Shown: positions 48,387-61,474 of the stretch, piece by piece
How the letters are laid out: each line of letters starts with the position of its first letter
Position numbering within the stretch: position 1 is the stretch's first letter
Assembly: GCA_963920765.1 (NCBI GenBank)
Contig: OY987248.1
Coordinates: forward strand, 12,372,539-12,436,538
Origin: Ulota crispa
Taxonomy: Eukaryota; Streptophyta; Bryopsida; Orthotrichales; Orthotrichaceae
Reading direction: 5' to 3'
DNA: 64,000 nucleotides
The notes under the pieces: generated by a model
The model's input: the letters and a program-made list of their open reading frames with translations, nothing else
The model's database searches: none
What the model was told of the DNA's origin: nothing
Position numbers and translations under genes: made by a program

Positions 48387-49348
48387 AACTTACTTAAATT
48401 AATCTAGTTCTTGGGGTCCCAACCATATCAGTTTAGAGGAGTTCTACTGTACCTCAAACTAATTAATGAATTTACTTTGAGATCAAATCTCACTTTCATA
48501 AGAGAAAGTAAGTGATGCCAAGGCAACTTTTTTTTGTTGATACAACTCAAACTAATTAATTGATTCACACTATAAAATCTAGACATATAGTTTACTTACA
48601 AATTTACTAATAAAAAAAGTCAAACATGTGAATATTAGTGTGTGAGTAGGGCATATACTAGTGAAATATGTAGGGTTTGACAATCCATTTGACAAAAACA
48701 CTCACTTGGATAACTTTTCTTCAACCTTATAAGCAAAAAATGAATGCATGCATGCATGAGTGGCCAACAATTTTTATGGACGAATTCTGCCAGAAGCTTA
48801 CCATACTTTGAAACTAACACCTCATCACGAACCAAACTTGAGTGAAAAATGCACAAAATGGCCAATGCCCTCTCAGAGAAACATTAGGTTTGCCACTCTT
48901 TGGATGAAGTCAACAGCTAATTTTTAGATAAAAATTATGAGCTAATTTTACAAATGAAAACTAAGAGCGATTTCATGGATGAATGTGCACTCTGGATCAT
49001 TTGTTTCATTTTTATTTCACATGTAGAATGGTGTGCGAGTGGCTTGCCCAATGAAAAACTAATAAAACTTCCCAGGTGCAACTTTATTGCTTCTGGGAGA
49101 GAAGAAAATTCGTCCAGGTTGATAAGGACTCCTAGTTCAAAACAATGTTTTGGCATGGTTGGAATTTGTTTATAACTCTAGGTATGTTCACACTTGATGT
49201 TAGGAGAGGTATTAGCGATATGAATGTAATCTCAAGGTGTGTCCAAATGCATTTAATTTTTCTGGGCTAGTAAGGTAGCAACATCCATAAGTGCTATGTC
49301 CCCATGGCCGTCACCTGACAGTGGCAGGGGCTATCGAAAAAAAAACAA
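48387..49348. other. Intergenic DNA, nothing recognised
   Basis: Overlapping opposite-strand frames (48,635-48,865 and 48,935-49,175) do not resemble known proteins. Confidence 0.4.
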
Positions 49349-49427
49349 ATGGTTGTGGGTGATTGAATGATGGTTATGGGTGATTGAATGATGGTTATGG
49401 GTGATGAAGTGATGGTTGTGGGTGACT
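49349..49427 (+). repeat. 21-bp tandem repeat, four units
   Basis: Units of the form ATGGTTRTGGGTGATTGAATG start at 49,349, 49,370, 49,391 and 49,412. The last unit is partial. Confidence 0.85.
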
Positions 49428-50833
49428 AGCATGAGGTTTTGAGTACCCATCTCACTATTTAAGAACCAACAAACCTTTTGTTTAGCATCTCTTACGCATG
49501 GTTCTTACAATTTCAATGATTTTGAACTTTGAAAAATCTTTGTGAACAAATGCTTGCAGTTGAAACCTTGAAATTGATGCCAATATTCTTGGTTTACACT
49601 TCTTACAGTATTTTTTTCAAAGTTAGTAAATTGTTTTACCACTCCAAAACCCTTATTAACACGCTTATGGGTGCGCCTGCCTTACCCCTTCTAACACCAA
49701 ACGTGAGCATACCCTTAGGGTATGTGGGGCTGGGTAAGGTGCTTTAGAACGTTTACAACTGTGCTGGCAAGCCCCATTCAAAGATGGGACATGCAAAGAG
49801 ACGCTGGCTTCATCTGATGGCGAAGGGTTTTATAGTAACAAGACGGTCAATTATTGATCATCAGAGTTCCTTGGTCTAGTCCCAGGAAAAAGGATAGACT
49901 GATGTCTAAGTGGGTCACAACATCATGACCAAGCTTCTGTGGACACGTTGTTGCTGAGAATCGAAGCAAAATGTGTGCATAAGGTGAAATGTGTTGGACA
50001 CCCTTTCTTAGGGTTGTAACTTAGCTCCCAACTTGAGATACATCCCACTAATCCCACCTTGTTCAGGGGACATTCATTCCAAGGGTGAATGAAAAAGTGA
50101 AGTATAAAACATGACCTAGCTTGTTCAGGAGAGATCGAAACATAATTCATGTGACAATACCCCTATAGTTGACAGCACATTCCCACAGAGAGGAGAGAAA
50201 GGTAATTGCTAAGGGATGTGCATGCATGGAACGAAAAGATCCCACCCTCCCCTTGGGGTTTAAATATTATCACTATTTTGAAAATTATAATCGCATGGGA
50301 GCAAATCACAACCCTCACAAGTTTAAGATATGACCTATCAGCCGTATCTATCAGCCGTGTCATACGCCACATTGGCTCAGGGTGAACATTACACCCCTTA
50401 GGCCAAACACTTCGAAACCTGAACTTCATAAGCTTAATGCTTTCTTCCTCCTGTAGGAATGTACCCTTGGTAACATTGCATCAACTAACTTACAAAGCAT
50501 TGCAATTCTAAACATACTATATCTTGAAATGGCTGCTCAACCACTGCATTACTTACAAACATGTCAATCCATCACAATTCAAAATTTCCCCACTAGCCTC
50601 AAGCATATCTACTTCGATATTTCCTTGGTTTAGCCCCCTAGCACTCTAGCACCAGCCTCCTCTACCTTATCTGCTCCCAAACCCTTGTGAATCAATTTGC
50701 AGCTAAAGTCCCCCTAGCATGGACACAATAAACACACACACATATCAACAGTCACCACTAGTCAGTCCAAATATTTAAAACTACCCCACCAAGCCCAAGT
50801 AGAGACCCCAACGCCTCCAAAAAGGCAATCTTC
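49428..50833. other. Intergenic DNA, nothing recognised
   Basis: No coding or repeat feature could be supported. The frames at 49,529-49,747 (+) and 50,163-50,429 (-) have no family resemblance. Confidence 0.4.
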
Positions 50834-51045
50834 AAGCCAAAGTAGAGTCTATCTTACAAAAACGATCCCTCCCTCAGCAAATTCAAATCCTAACCAAAAC
50901 TTAAAAAGGCAGGGCACACATGTTTTTAAAACTACACCACCAAGCCAAAATAGAGTCCATCTCACAAAATCGATCCCTCTCTTAGCAAATTCAAATCCTA
51001 ACCAAAACTTAAAACGCAGGAAAACACATACATGTTTTCACCATT
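50834..51045 (+). repeat. 108-bp tandem duplication
   Basis: A unit starting AAGCCAAA-TAGAGTC and containing CGATCCCTC, TTAGCAAATTCAAATCCTA and CATGTTTT occurs at 50,834 and again at 50,942. The two copies differ by a few substitutions. Confidence 0.8.
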
Positions 51046-51339
51046 CGTTCCAAAGGTTTGAAAATCAAACCAAGCCAAGCCAGACCAATTCAATTCAAAA
51101 AAACTCCATCCATGTGAAGGTTGTGGATGCACTTCACTTCCCTGCAATAAATCCCTTCCTTACCAAATGTCGAAACCCTTGCCAATCAAATAGTGCGCTC
51201 TTGAAACTCGTTCATCACCGCTTGCAACTATTCAAAACCAAAACCTTACCAAACTTTGTGCATGTTTCTAGGGGAGACCAGACCTAGAATTTATTTCCTC
51301 CAGGAAGCGAAAGAATATAGATAGTTGTCAATAATGAAT

Positions 51340-52796
51340 CAGCAAAGCCAGGAAGAGAGGAGAAAGAAAAAGAGCGAGAAAGAGAGAGAGACACACACAA
51401 CGGCATCATGGACGGACCATGGACGCCGGGGATTTTTTAGAGGGAGTTTTACAGGGCCGTAATAATAGTAGTACCGTGGTAGGAGGCTAGCCAAGGGATC
51501 ACGGCCAAGCCAAAGCCAAAGCGAGAGAGAGACAAAGGAGAAGAAGCCGAGAGAGAGAGAAAGCACTCAAAGCAGTCGCGTCGGGGCCGTGAGGCTCCTT
51601 GCGAAGAGGTTCATATACTCGTGGAATAGGTTTTCGTGGCATATTTATCTCGAGCTTGCAGACGCCAATTGCAGCTAACGAAACATCGCTCTCACTTTTA
51701 AGTGCGCCTAAGGAGGCCTGGGGTTTCGATTGCAATTTTTCTGGTCGGAGTGCTCGGATAAACGAGCTGTGCGGCTTGTGCGGCTTGTACTGTGCGTTAG
51801 GCAGCGAGCGCTTCATGCTTGATTACGGCTTGCCTATCGGCTTGAAGAATCTCTCGCACTTTATGTGAGAGTCGAAGGTGGCGGCGTTATATGCTTTGAT
51901 TACGGCTGCTTACTGGCTTGAAGAATTCTCGCACTTTATGTGACAATCTGAAGGTGGCAGAGCTACATGCTCGATTACGGCTTGCTTATTAGCTTGAAGA
52001 ATCTCTCGCACTTTATGTGAGAGTCGAAGGTGGCGCCGGATCTGGAAAAACTCTAGCGCGCGCGTTCGTTCCTGCATCAGCAAGATCTCATATCGCAGGT
52101 AAGCGTTTAGATGCAGCTTGCGTTGGTTGTGGAGTTATTTAACATTTATAAGTTTTCTCTCGACGAAGATGTGAACTAGAAATTCATGTAGTGCCGTGTG
52201 TGTGGTTTCCGGCATGTGAAGTTAGGAAGCGCTGCTCTGTGCTGTGCTGTGCTGGATCGGTTTGAGTGCGGCTCGGTATTTTGGCTGGAAGTATCTCGTG
52301 CATTTGATGTGAGGTGAAACCACCTGTTTGAAATAGTTATAGTAAGCCTTGTCCAGGCCTGGCTTGGTTTGAAATAGTTCTACCAAGCCTGGTCCAGGTC
52401 CTGGCCTGGCTTGGCTGCATCAGCAAAATTTTGCATGGAAGGTTTGTGTTTGGATGCAATTTGTATTGGCTTTTTTTAGTTCTTTTGGAACATTTATAAT
52501 TTCACTCGATGTGGTGCATGAATTGTTTCGTAAGTATGAACTGAGAGGATGTTTTCGATCGAACTAGAACTGTACTGTTGTTGCAGTGTTATGTCGAGCA
52601 CGGTCATATTGCGCTTTTTTTGTGTTTGGAGTGTTTTTCTAGGTGTGCGCGAGGTAGAGGCTCTGTGTGTTAGATTGGCTAGAAGATGATACATGGTTTA
52701 TAGACTGTCATCGTTTATAGGGACAGGCAGATGTGCTGTTGTGATTTTAGGGGATATTTGTGGAGATAAGTCAATGCTTAGAACATGTGAGGACAT
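51340..52796 (+). promoter_or_regulatory. 5' region of the JmjC demethylase gene
   Basis: A purine-rich GA tract (51,357-51,392 and 51,521-51,560) is followed by GC-richer sequence with three 76-bp repeats (51,816-52,037), then a candidate 5' donor CAG|GTAAGC at 52,097/52,098. This looks like promoter plus 5' UTR with a leader intron ending before the coding exon. Two copies of a GCCTGGTCCAGG-type block lie near 52,350-52,420. No TATA box was placed with confidence. Confidence 0.5.
51816..52037 (+). repeat. Three 76-bp hairpin-bearing repeats in the JmjC gene leader
   Basis: Units start at 51,816, 51,892 and 51,968. Each has TGCTTGATTACGGCTTGC, GGCTTGAAGAATCTCTCGCA and CTTTATGTGAGAGTCGAAGG. 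The segment CTCTCGCACTTTATGTGAGAG can fold into a short stem-loop in units 1 and 3; unit 2 is weakened by mutation. A partial relative occurs at about 52,280. Confidence 0.85.
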
Positions 52797-52874
52797 GTGC
52801 AAAGGTACTTGCTTGTGCTAGACGCCTTCGTTCCGTGGAAAAACATCTCCTTTGAAATGTGGCTGCTGTTGAAT

Positions 52875-55800
52875 ATGGATGCAGAAGCTGGAGAAGCCGA
52901 AGTCATGTCACAAGTCGTCGTGGTAGCAGACAGCACGTCCGAAGATGAGAAAAAGCATATGTCAACTGACGGTTCACCTGTCAAGGAGAAATCGAGCACT
53001 GTAAATGGCGCTTCAAGGAAGAGAGGATCATCCTCAGTTCTAGTGAACGATGATTCTCAGGAACAGTCAAATGAAGGGAAAGATAGTAAGAGTGAGGTCC
53101 AAGCTCGAAGTCTTCGCAAGAGGACATCCAAGGTTAGTTATGCCGAGAAAGAGTACGACGACAGAATCGATCGCCGCAGGACTCCGAGTAAGAAAAAACC
53201 TGTCAAAGAGAAGACTGGTGAGGACAAAGTCGACGATGTGAAAGAGAAGACGCCTCAGGATGGTGTAGAAGATTCTCCAGACACAGGAGATGATGTTGCT
53301 GGTGATGCTGGTGATGCAACTGGAAGTCGATCGAGCCGTAAAGCACCAAAGCGGAGGGCCGCTGTTGACTCAGAGACGACGAAAGATCAAAAGAAACTAG
53401 CTTTGGAGGCTGCACTAAGACTCAAAGAGGTCAGGCTTCCTTTTGGTGTTCATGCAGAAAAATTAACGGTTCTACTGTGGTTACGTTGCCTCATTAGTTA
53501 TACAATAAGCTCTTTGCATTCTTTCGAGAACTTTACATTTATTATTCTAGTATGTGAAGCACTCTATGTTTGAGATCCTAAGATTTAATTCTCCTGCTTG
53601 ATTACTCATGGGTTAATCACTTCACAGAGACCCCTGAAATGTAACAGGCTTATCAGATAAAGTCATTTGGGAATCAGCCTCAATGTTTGTCTGGCTTGTT
53701 TAAGATCTAGATTTTTTAAGTTTAATACTCTGTGTTATCCCATGCCCTGTCATACTTAAAGATCTCTTGTGCCATGCTGTATTTGGCAGATCAAGCATGT
53801 CAAGGCTTGGAGTCATGTCGAGAGAGAAGTGACACCTGCTGGTGCTTTAAGTAGGATGTGTCACCAATGCCAAAGAAACGATAAACCTCGAGTGACCTAT
53901 TGCTCTCAGTGCGGGAAACGATTCTGTACTCCGTGTATAACATGGTAAGCATTTGCGCTGAAATGGTACCGTTTCAACTTTTGATATCGACGTATTTTAA
54001 GGAAGAGCTCAAGTGAAAATTTCTTTACTAATCGAGAGCTTGGTATATAGGTACCCGAGTCTAACGGAGGAAGATGTACAGGAGAAATGTCCTCACTGTA
54101 GAGGATATTGCAACTGCAAGAACTGCCTTCGAGAAGTTATCCCATTGAAGGTGAAGGTGGATGTTTCCTGTTTTCGATTTCATGTTCGTTTTCCTTCTGT
54201 TTGGAAGATTTGTACTGAGAATTCTTTTTGGTGCTGTTTGGTTCTGGAGAGCAGAAAGTGAAACTATCCGAAGAGCAGAAGAGCAAGATTTATAAGTACA
54301 CGCTTAGGAAAGTACTCCCTTATTTGAAGCAAATAGAGCAGGACCAAAGAGAGGAGCTTCGACTTGAACGCATGACACAAGGTGTTCTCTCGTTAGCGAA
54401 TGCTGCTATTGGAAATTCTGTCTGACTGAAGCCCTGTTCAACAATTGAAATTAATATCGGCTATTTTTGCAGGGAAGGCAGACATGGAGGTGGAGCGTGC
54501 TGACGTGGAGTCCAAGGAACGAGTGTTTTGGTAGGCCAGTGAATTCTGAAAGATGCTCTTTTATTCTAGATTTTTAAGTGCATTTGTAGGCCATATGTTT
54601 GTGGTCTTCTAGTGGGAACTGAGAAACCGGCTTGACCATCGATCGGTTGACGATTAACCTGCTGGGCTTGTGCAGTAATAATTGCAGCACATCAATTGTG
54701 GATTTCTTCCGGAGCTGCGAAGGCGGTTGTGAGTACGACCTTTGTTTAACATGCTGTCATGAGCTACGATCAGGGCATCATCCAGGAGGAGTGAATGCCG
54801 ATACTAATCGGTTGCATCTAAAGAAAGATAAAGATATATTAGATCAAGATCAAGAAGGTAACCTTTCTCTGGGCCCATCTGAGCTGGTGAATGGAGAATT
54901 GGGAGCAGAAAAATCAACTAAGCAAATCAATGCAACTTCTACTCCGCCGGAGACTCCGATGAACGAAGACAACATGGGCTCCCAGTTGAACCAGAACTCG
55001 ATGAAGTCAGAGCAGACTGAGTTAAAGGCACTGGGCGTGGAAGGTGAAAACCAGATCTCACAACAAGTCGATTCAGCAGAGCAGGTCGCCTCAGAGGAGT
55101 CCAACGGACGACACACACACCCCTTGGATGTTGAATCGATGGAGATTCCTGCGGACTCAATGGCGTTACCGCCCTGGACAGTGCTTGAGAATGGGGCGAT
55201 ACCCTGCCCTCCTGAACTGAGGGGAGGTTGTGGAAAGCACCTGCTTGGATTGCGGACGTTGTTTGAACCAAACTGGTTGGAGGAAACAATTGGTCAGGCT
55301 GAGGACCTGCTCAAGTCTGATGCGGAGGACAAGACAGAAACGCATGACCACTCCTGTTCATGTAATGGTTTGACTGACGAATCGTCCTCAAAAGTTCGTT
55401 TGGCCGCTCATAGATCAGATGGTCGTGACAATTATTTATATTGTCCGACTTTTTTAGAAGTCGACAGTGAGGGGTCGTCGCACTTTCAAAAGCACTGGAG
55501 GCAAGGTCATCCAGTCATCGTTAGGAACGTTGATGAAGGGTCGACAGGCCTCAGTTGGGAGCCAATGGTCATGTGGCGCGCAGTTCGGGAGATAGCTGGC
55601 TCCCGACGGACATTCAAAGAAGACACTCAATCGGCCTACGCAGTGGACTGTGCAGATTGGAATGAGGTAAGGGAAAGTGCTGTTTAAAATGTGAGATATT
55701 ATGTCGTGTAAGATTCAGAAGCGAGCCCATACTTACTGGAGAGGTTGCTGAAATGCAGGTCTACATAAATCTGCACCAGTTCTTTGCTGGATACAAAAAA

Positions 55801-58246
55801 GGGATAATAAATGACAATTCCGGTTGGCCTGCAATGTACAAGCTGAAGGACTGGCCACCAACGAACTTTTTTGACGTGCGACTTCCACGTCACGGATCCG
55901 AATTCTATGCTTCATTACCTTTCAAAGAGTACACCAACCCGAAGGCAGGAATCCTCAATCTAGCGACCAAGCTTCCAAAGGAAGCGATTAAACCTGATTT
56001 GGGGCCGAAATCTTATATTGCATATGGTTTGCGAGAGGAGATTGGATATGGTGACTCCGTTACAAAGTTACACTGTGACATGACTGATGCGGTATGTCCC
56101 GCAACAGACGATATATTAGCTTGATCCTGCTGACTATTTGTGTTTGCAGTTTAGATTTGATCCCGACTTTCAAGTTATACAGTGAGAAATGTTTCTGGTC
56201 ACTTGACAAATAATTACTTGTCATGTTGGATGTTGCAGGTTAATGTGCTTTCTCACACGCAAGAAGTCAAACTTAGTTCACAGCAAAGACAGAAGCTAGA
56301 TGTTGCACGGAGGGATTACCGAGCGAGTATCAAAGAGCGAGAAGCCAAGATTCTAGCTGGAGAATACTCTGCGAAGATGGATAATTCAGGCAATGGCACA
56401 GCAGCTGCACTTGAAACCAATGCCAAAAGTGCATCTAGCAAGAAGCCAAGAAAACGTAAAATCAAGGACAATATTCAGGGAGATTCAAATACAAACGGGT
56501 ACGACGAACTTCTTCAAGAGCGCTATGATCAGGCTGAAACAGTGGCGAATGACTCTGAAACAAACGCAGTGAGAGATGCAAATGTGAATGAGGGTTCTTG
56601 TTCCGAGTCAACCTATGGAGGGGCTTTGTGGGATATATATAGGCGAGAAGATGTCCCCAAGTTGAAAGAGTACTTGTTAAAGCATATGGCGGAATTCCGC
56701 CATTTTGACGACAAGCCCCTTGATTGTGTAAGCGACATACTGCTTTTAATGTTGGTTTGCTTTCAATATCGGTTTGTGCGTAGAGTATCCGTTTCTTTGG
56801 TTACAGTTTTCCTTTCTTTTCTTGAACCTACATCGGAACTTTTCTACATCGGAACTTTTGTGCTGCAGGTTCACCACCCCATCCACGACCAAGTCTTTTA
56901 TCTGGATGAGGAGCATAAGAAGAAGCTGAAAGAGGAATACCGTAAGTTTCAAAAATCTAGTGCACGTTGTTAGTAAGGTAGCCAATACTTGAATCAGAAT
57001 TGTATGGCCTGAGGGAGGATTTTGCACTCTTTGGTTGATTCAGATTTATGTCTGTTGCTGACTGAGAGGTTTTTGGAGGTCTTTCTTAACTCTCATTCGT
57101 CTCAAGTTCTCTGCACATATACGTAGTAGAATATTGGGAGCTACAAAGTGTGCTATAAGACTTGCCACAAATTGACAGGCTTCAGACCATTTTTTATCTC
57201 CAATTTAGAAATTAGTTAAATTTTTCTCACACTGGGGTCTTGCTTTCCAGTTTTTCTTCTGCAAAAGCAGTTGTTTCGTGTATGAGTCTATGTTGATAGA
57301 TACCTAGGTTTGATTGGGGACTGGACAGTTTCGTGAAGCATTCCATATGCTGTCTTGATTCTTGATTGCGCTCCTTTGTATAAAAATTCTTTGGTTAGTA
57401 GTTCATTATTATTACTAGAGGTATACCTGGCCTTTTGTTTATCAGTGCTACGTTTGACGCTGTGTAGAAGTTGAGCCATGGACTTTCGAACAGCACGAGC
57501 AAGAATCAGTGTTCATCCCAGCTGGTTGTCCTCACCAAGTACGCAACTTGAAGGTAGGATTTTCTCACCTTTAATGTACTCTATGAGGCTTTTGTATTAC
57601 GGATGTTCAATATGAGAATCATTTAGCATCTTCAAGAAACTGATGTAATCGACTGTTTGGGTGATGCAGTCTTGTATCAAAACGGCTTTGGATTTCGTTT
57701 GTCCGGAGAACGTAAAGGAATGTTTGGATTTGACAAACGAATTTCGCCTCCTCCCTGTAGACCATCGAGCAAGGGAAGACAAACTGGAGGTGCTTCCTCT
57801 TACTTTTCAAGTCGCTTCGTTTCATGGGTACTATATTTGAATCCAGTTCACTTAGCAAGTAATAATTTAAGGCATTGCTCACATTTACTCTTGTGCGGCT
57901 ATATTGCAGGTCAAGAAGATGATACTTTATGCAACTATGGAAGCTGTCCGTTATCTCCAGGATGGGATAGAGTGAGTAACATACTCTCTGAATCACTAGG
58001 TCTCTCAAAAGCCAAGAAGTTTTAAATGGATGATGTTGAAGTGTGGTGATTACTTGAAACTGCACGTATTGCTTTATCCTCCTTTTTATGCTGAATTTTC
58101 TGCATTTCTGATTCTGTTTTTTTTCTGGCAGAGATGAATCGGACGATGAACCCGCTTGGGCAACTAAACCTAAAGCTAAACCAAAACGCCAGCCAAAACG
58201 CCAACCGAAAGTTACACCAACCAAATCGAAAAAGCGCAAGTCGTGA
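52875..58246 (+). CDS. KDM3/IBM1-like JmjC H3K9 demethylase, 13 exons
   Basis: The exons are 52,875-53,429, 53,790-53,944, 54,051-54,150, 54,255-54,381, 54,473-54,530, 54,676-55,666, 55,759-56,091, 56,239-56,727, 56,869-56,941, 57,468-57,553, 57,670-57,789, 57,910-57,971 and 58,132-58,246. All junctions are GT/AG and the phases close exactly, giving about 1,087 residues. An in-frame ATG at 52,797 would add 26. Residues 1-185 are basic and acidic low complexity. A RING-like finger follows ([30 protein letters not shown], about 208-280), then a Cys-rich segment ([14 protein letters not shown]), and JmjC from about 584. The iron ligands appear to be His767 and Asp769 ([10 protein letters not shown]) and His983 ([10 protein letters not shown]). 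A basic insert (KKPRKRKIK) lies inside JmjC and the tail is Lys/Arg/Pro-rich, probably nuclear targeting. Family members remove H3K9me1/2 and protect genes from silencing. It appears intact. Confidence 0.93.
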
Positions 58247-58869
58247 TGGATTTTTGAATTTTTTGGAAGGAAGGGTGTTTTGTTGTGATGCGAACTGTTT
58301 CGCTGGCTTTTCATTTACCTTTGGCCTTCGAATTTTGCCTTTATTTTGTTATATGCCACTTGGGTGAGAGTGGAGAGTGCAGATGTGCAGTTGCCGCGAG
58401 GGCAAAACTTGGCAGGTGAAACCGAATTTCATTTTTCTTTTTGTATTTAGTGCCGTTAAACTGTTATTACTTAAAACATCTTTTTTGGACGATCTTTTTT
58501 GAACGCTCAGATTTGAACATCATTTTGTTGGATCAATCAGGCCTTCGGGCTGGAGCATACTATTCATAAGAAGACTGTATTTTCACGTTAGTGAATACCG
58601 GACATATCCCCATCGTTGGACACAAGCATGCTTAATCTTCATGCATAATATCTTAATGTCCATCTGTACAGAACTGGCCTCCATCCAGGTTATGTTCCTT
58701 TGCCTTCACAGACCTTTCCCCAAAATTTGCGCACCTAAAATATAAGCATCAGTAAATATGTAATCATGTTGTACGAACCTGATATTCTGTGAATCGGAAG
58801 ACCCAGGGTGTTACAAGACTTTATTTATGTGTTGCCTCAAATTCGACTCCCAAGTCCCAAGACAAGTTA
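58247..58869 (+). other. 3' region of the JmjC gene
   Basis: AT-rich sequence downstream of the TGA at 58,244-58,246. No single poly(A) signal can be chosen with confidence. Confidence 0.4.
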
Positions 58870-59200
58870 ATATTTAGGGAAAATTTGATGCTCCTGAAGT
58901 TTGCGATATTTTTGTAGATGCCCTTAGTTTTCTAAATATTGCACAGATATCCTTGGACATGATTTCCAGGGTTTTTTTTGTTGTGCTCATCTCTTCTTTC
59001 ATGACCAATGTTGAAGCAAAGAGTACAATAGGACTAAAAAGAAGCAATATACACATAAAAAGAAAAGAAAGTGACATACACGATATAACAAACATCTAAA
59101 AATTATAATCCAAAAATATTTGTGCAATTTCTAAAAAATCAGGGGTATCTGTACAAATATGTCAAACTTCAAGGGTATCCATCAAAATTTCCCATATTTT
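58870..59200. mobile_element. MITE-like inverted-repeat element, ~330 bp
   Basis: The left arm starts ATATTTAGGGAAAATTTGATG and the right arm ends with the reverse complement of AAATATGGGAAATTTTGATG. The arms continue imperfectly for about 85 bp (GATGCCCTTAG against GATACCCCTGA; AAATATTGCACA against GAAATTGCACAA). It is noncoding and lies about 0.6 kb past the JmjC stop codon. Confidence 0.75.
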
Positions 59201-59529
59201 CAGTATACTCAACTACTAAAACAGTTTCACTTTATCAACGTCAAAAGACAATATTCAACAAATTAGCAAGATAAGAAAGCACGATTTGACCAGAGTCCAT
59301 AATCATGAGGTCGTTGAATGAAAACAGTTTGAATAGAAAAAGGGTCGTTTACTCTACCTTCCACCTTGGAACTTCATGAGAAGTTCATACAATAATAAAA
59401 AAATAAAAATGCTTTTGTTTGGTCACACAACATATTTAGCTCTTGTGCTCAAACAACCCTTCATAACTTTATACATTTCCCAAAAACCAGACTGGTGCAT
59501 ATAAGTGACAATACTCAAAGTGATGAAGA

Positions 59530-61111
59530 TACAGTGACTCAGAAAACCGAGTCAAAGTTTACTATTACTAAATATAATTTGCCATATCAATTGCATTAAT
59601 AGAAATCTTCAAATATCATTAAGGGTAGATTCAAGGTATCTAAGCATCTACTATTACATGAAAATTTAATGAAAAATCTATAAAGGTATTTCAGATATTT
59701 CATTTCAAAAGTGAATCACTTAGTGACTCAGTTTTAGTATTGCATGTCTATCTCCATCTCCTCTCTACATTGGCAATACCTTGTAAAATTTAAATTTAGC
59801 AAGGAGTGTTGTAAGTAAGAGAGAGTGTTTCTTCTCCTTTTCTAATAGAATATTGAACTTTTAATAGTTCCATACCATGATAAGGCTATTGTTTTTTGAA
59901 AAGCAAAATAGTATTGTATCATTTCTACAAAATGGGTGAACCGCAAAAAAAAAAGCCAAATGGTTTGTTGTTAATCAATCTAGTGATGAGAGATTTCAAA
60001 AAAATCATCTTTTTGATGCTAAACTATCTATATGAGGAAAATCAATTGTAATTTTAAACCACTTGGGGAGGACATATGTGTGAACAATGACAAATAAATG
60101 ATCTATTATTGCTACAAAAGAGCAAATTAGTTAGGCAACAATTTGACAATGAAATGAGTGTCTAGACAATGCAACGCACATTCAATCTTGCAAGTTTGAA
60201 GGCTTGTGTGAAGAAGAAAGAACCTATTTTTTCACAAAATATGATTTAAGTTGGTTTAGATTTTGTTGAAACTCAAGAAAATTGAGTTGTTGCAGATTGG
60301 AAGCAAGTGGTTTTTTCAAATGAGACTAAAATCAATTGCTTTTGCTAATGGTTGTTATTGATGTTGGATTGAGAAGGAAAGGGTCTTATAGATTATATAG
60401 TGGAGAAATTAGTGAAACATGGAAGAGGTTTATAATTCTGAGGTTGCATGAGTGCAATTTAACTTGGTCTGATTTGTGAAATAGGAGGTAGAATAAATTA
60501 GTATGTTTATTATGAAATATTAGAGGTCAATCTCTATGCTATTTTTTAAAAACATGGCAAAGATGCATTTAGAGTCATTTTCAACATAGTAACAATCCTA
60601 AACATACAACAAAAACAATGAAAAAGTAATAATTTATACAATCTTTCAATGTTTTAAAGTTGCGTGCTTAATCATCCAACTTAAACCGCATCAAATACCT
60701 ATGGGCAACTCTAAAACAAAAGCTCAATTCTTAACCAACACCTCCAAAGGACATTTTAGAATTATGAGTGTGTGTTTGAGACTTTCCATTTTATCACTTC
60801 CACAAAGTGTAACAACATTTAAGAGAGCATGCCACAAAAACAAGCACAATCCCTTATGCAAAGGGCAAGTAGATTGAAATTTGAGTTTGTATAGATACAC
60901 AAGTCCAAAACTGACTCAGTGAGGGGTTTGTTTCAGAATTTTAGTGCTTCCGTATATTATGTGTATTTTGTTTCTATTTTCATATGAATAATCAATAAAA
61001 CTTCAATTTTCTACAATGACTTTAAGTTGTTGAATTGTTCACTCCATGTGCTAATATTACTTATTTACTTAAAAATATCCAAACATTGACTCGGTTTTGT
61101 GAGTCACTGTA
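59530..61111. mobile_element. TA-flanked non-autonomous DNA transposon, 1,582 bp
   Basis: The termini are TACAGTGACTCAGAAAACCG at 59,530 and the mirror of TACAGTGACTCACAAAACCG at 61,111, about 26 bp with one mismatch. A TA duplication with termini beginning CAGT fits the Tc1/mariner (IS630) type. Related sub-terminal words (AGTGACTCAGTTTTAG near 59,722 and CTGACTCAGTGAGG near 60,910) lie inside. No transposase frame was found. Confidence 0.78.
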
Positions 61112-61474
61112 GTATCCTCTACTGTACCTTACTCTAGTTCACTACACTAGTGATAGAACAAAATCTGAAATGTATTAAAATGCCTAAACTACCAAACAGT
61201 AGAGCATATATTTATAACAAATACCAAAGGCATACATGTAAAAAAAAGAGGATATTTTTACTGTACATCCATAGCTATCAGATTTCAGGTGGTAGTGCTC
61301 ATACAATTTATACAACATAGAAGCACAGAAAGGCCTCGATTTTTTTCTGATTCCTAATTCTAGTAACATTAGCAACAATGGCGGTAACATTACAAACCAC
61401 ACTTTGCATCCACTTGTCAGTCGAAAATGTGAAAGCCCATATTTTTGCGGTCAGCCTTGTAGAATTTAGAAAAA

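Noticed and set aside
51339..51816. Minus-strand frames over the GA-rich promoter
   Set aside because: Their Leu/Ser-rich content comes from the GA/CT low-complexity tract.
54850..55351. Minus-strand frames inside the demethylase gene
   Set aside because: They are shadows of the large coding exon 54,676-55,666.
57619..58314. 231-codon minus-strand frame opposite the last demethylase exons
   Set aside because: It is antisense to three exons whose phases close exactly. The repetitive Phe/Gly/Trp/Arg stretch is the antisense of the Lys/Pro-rich tail.
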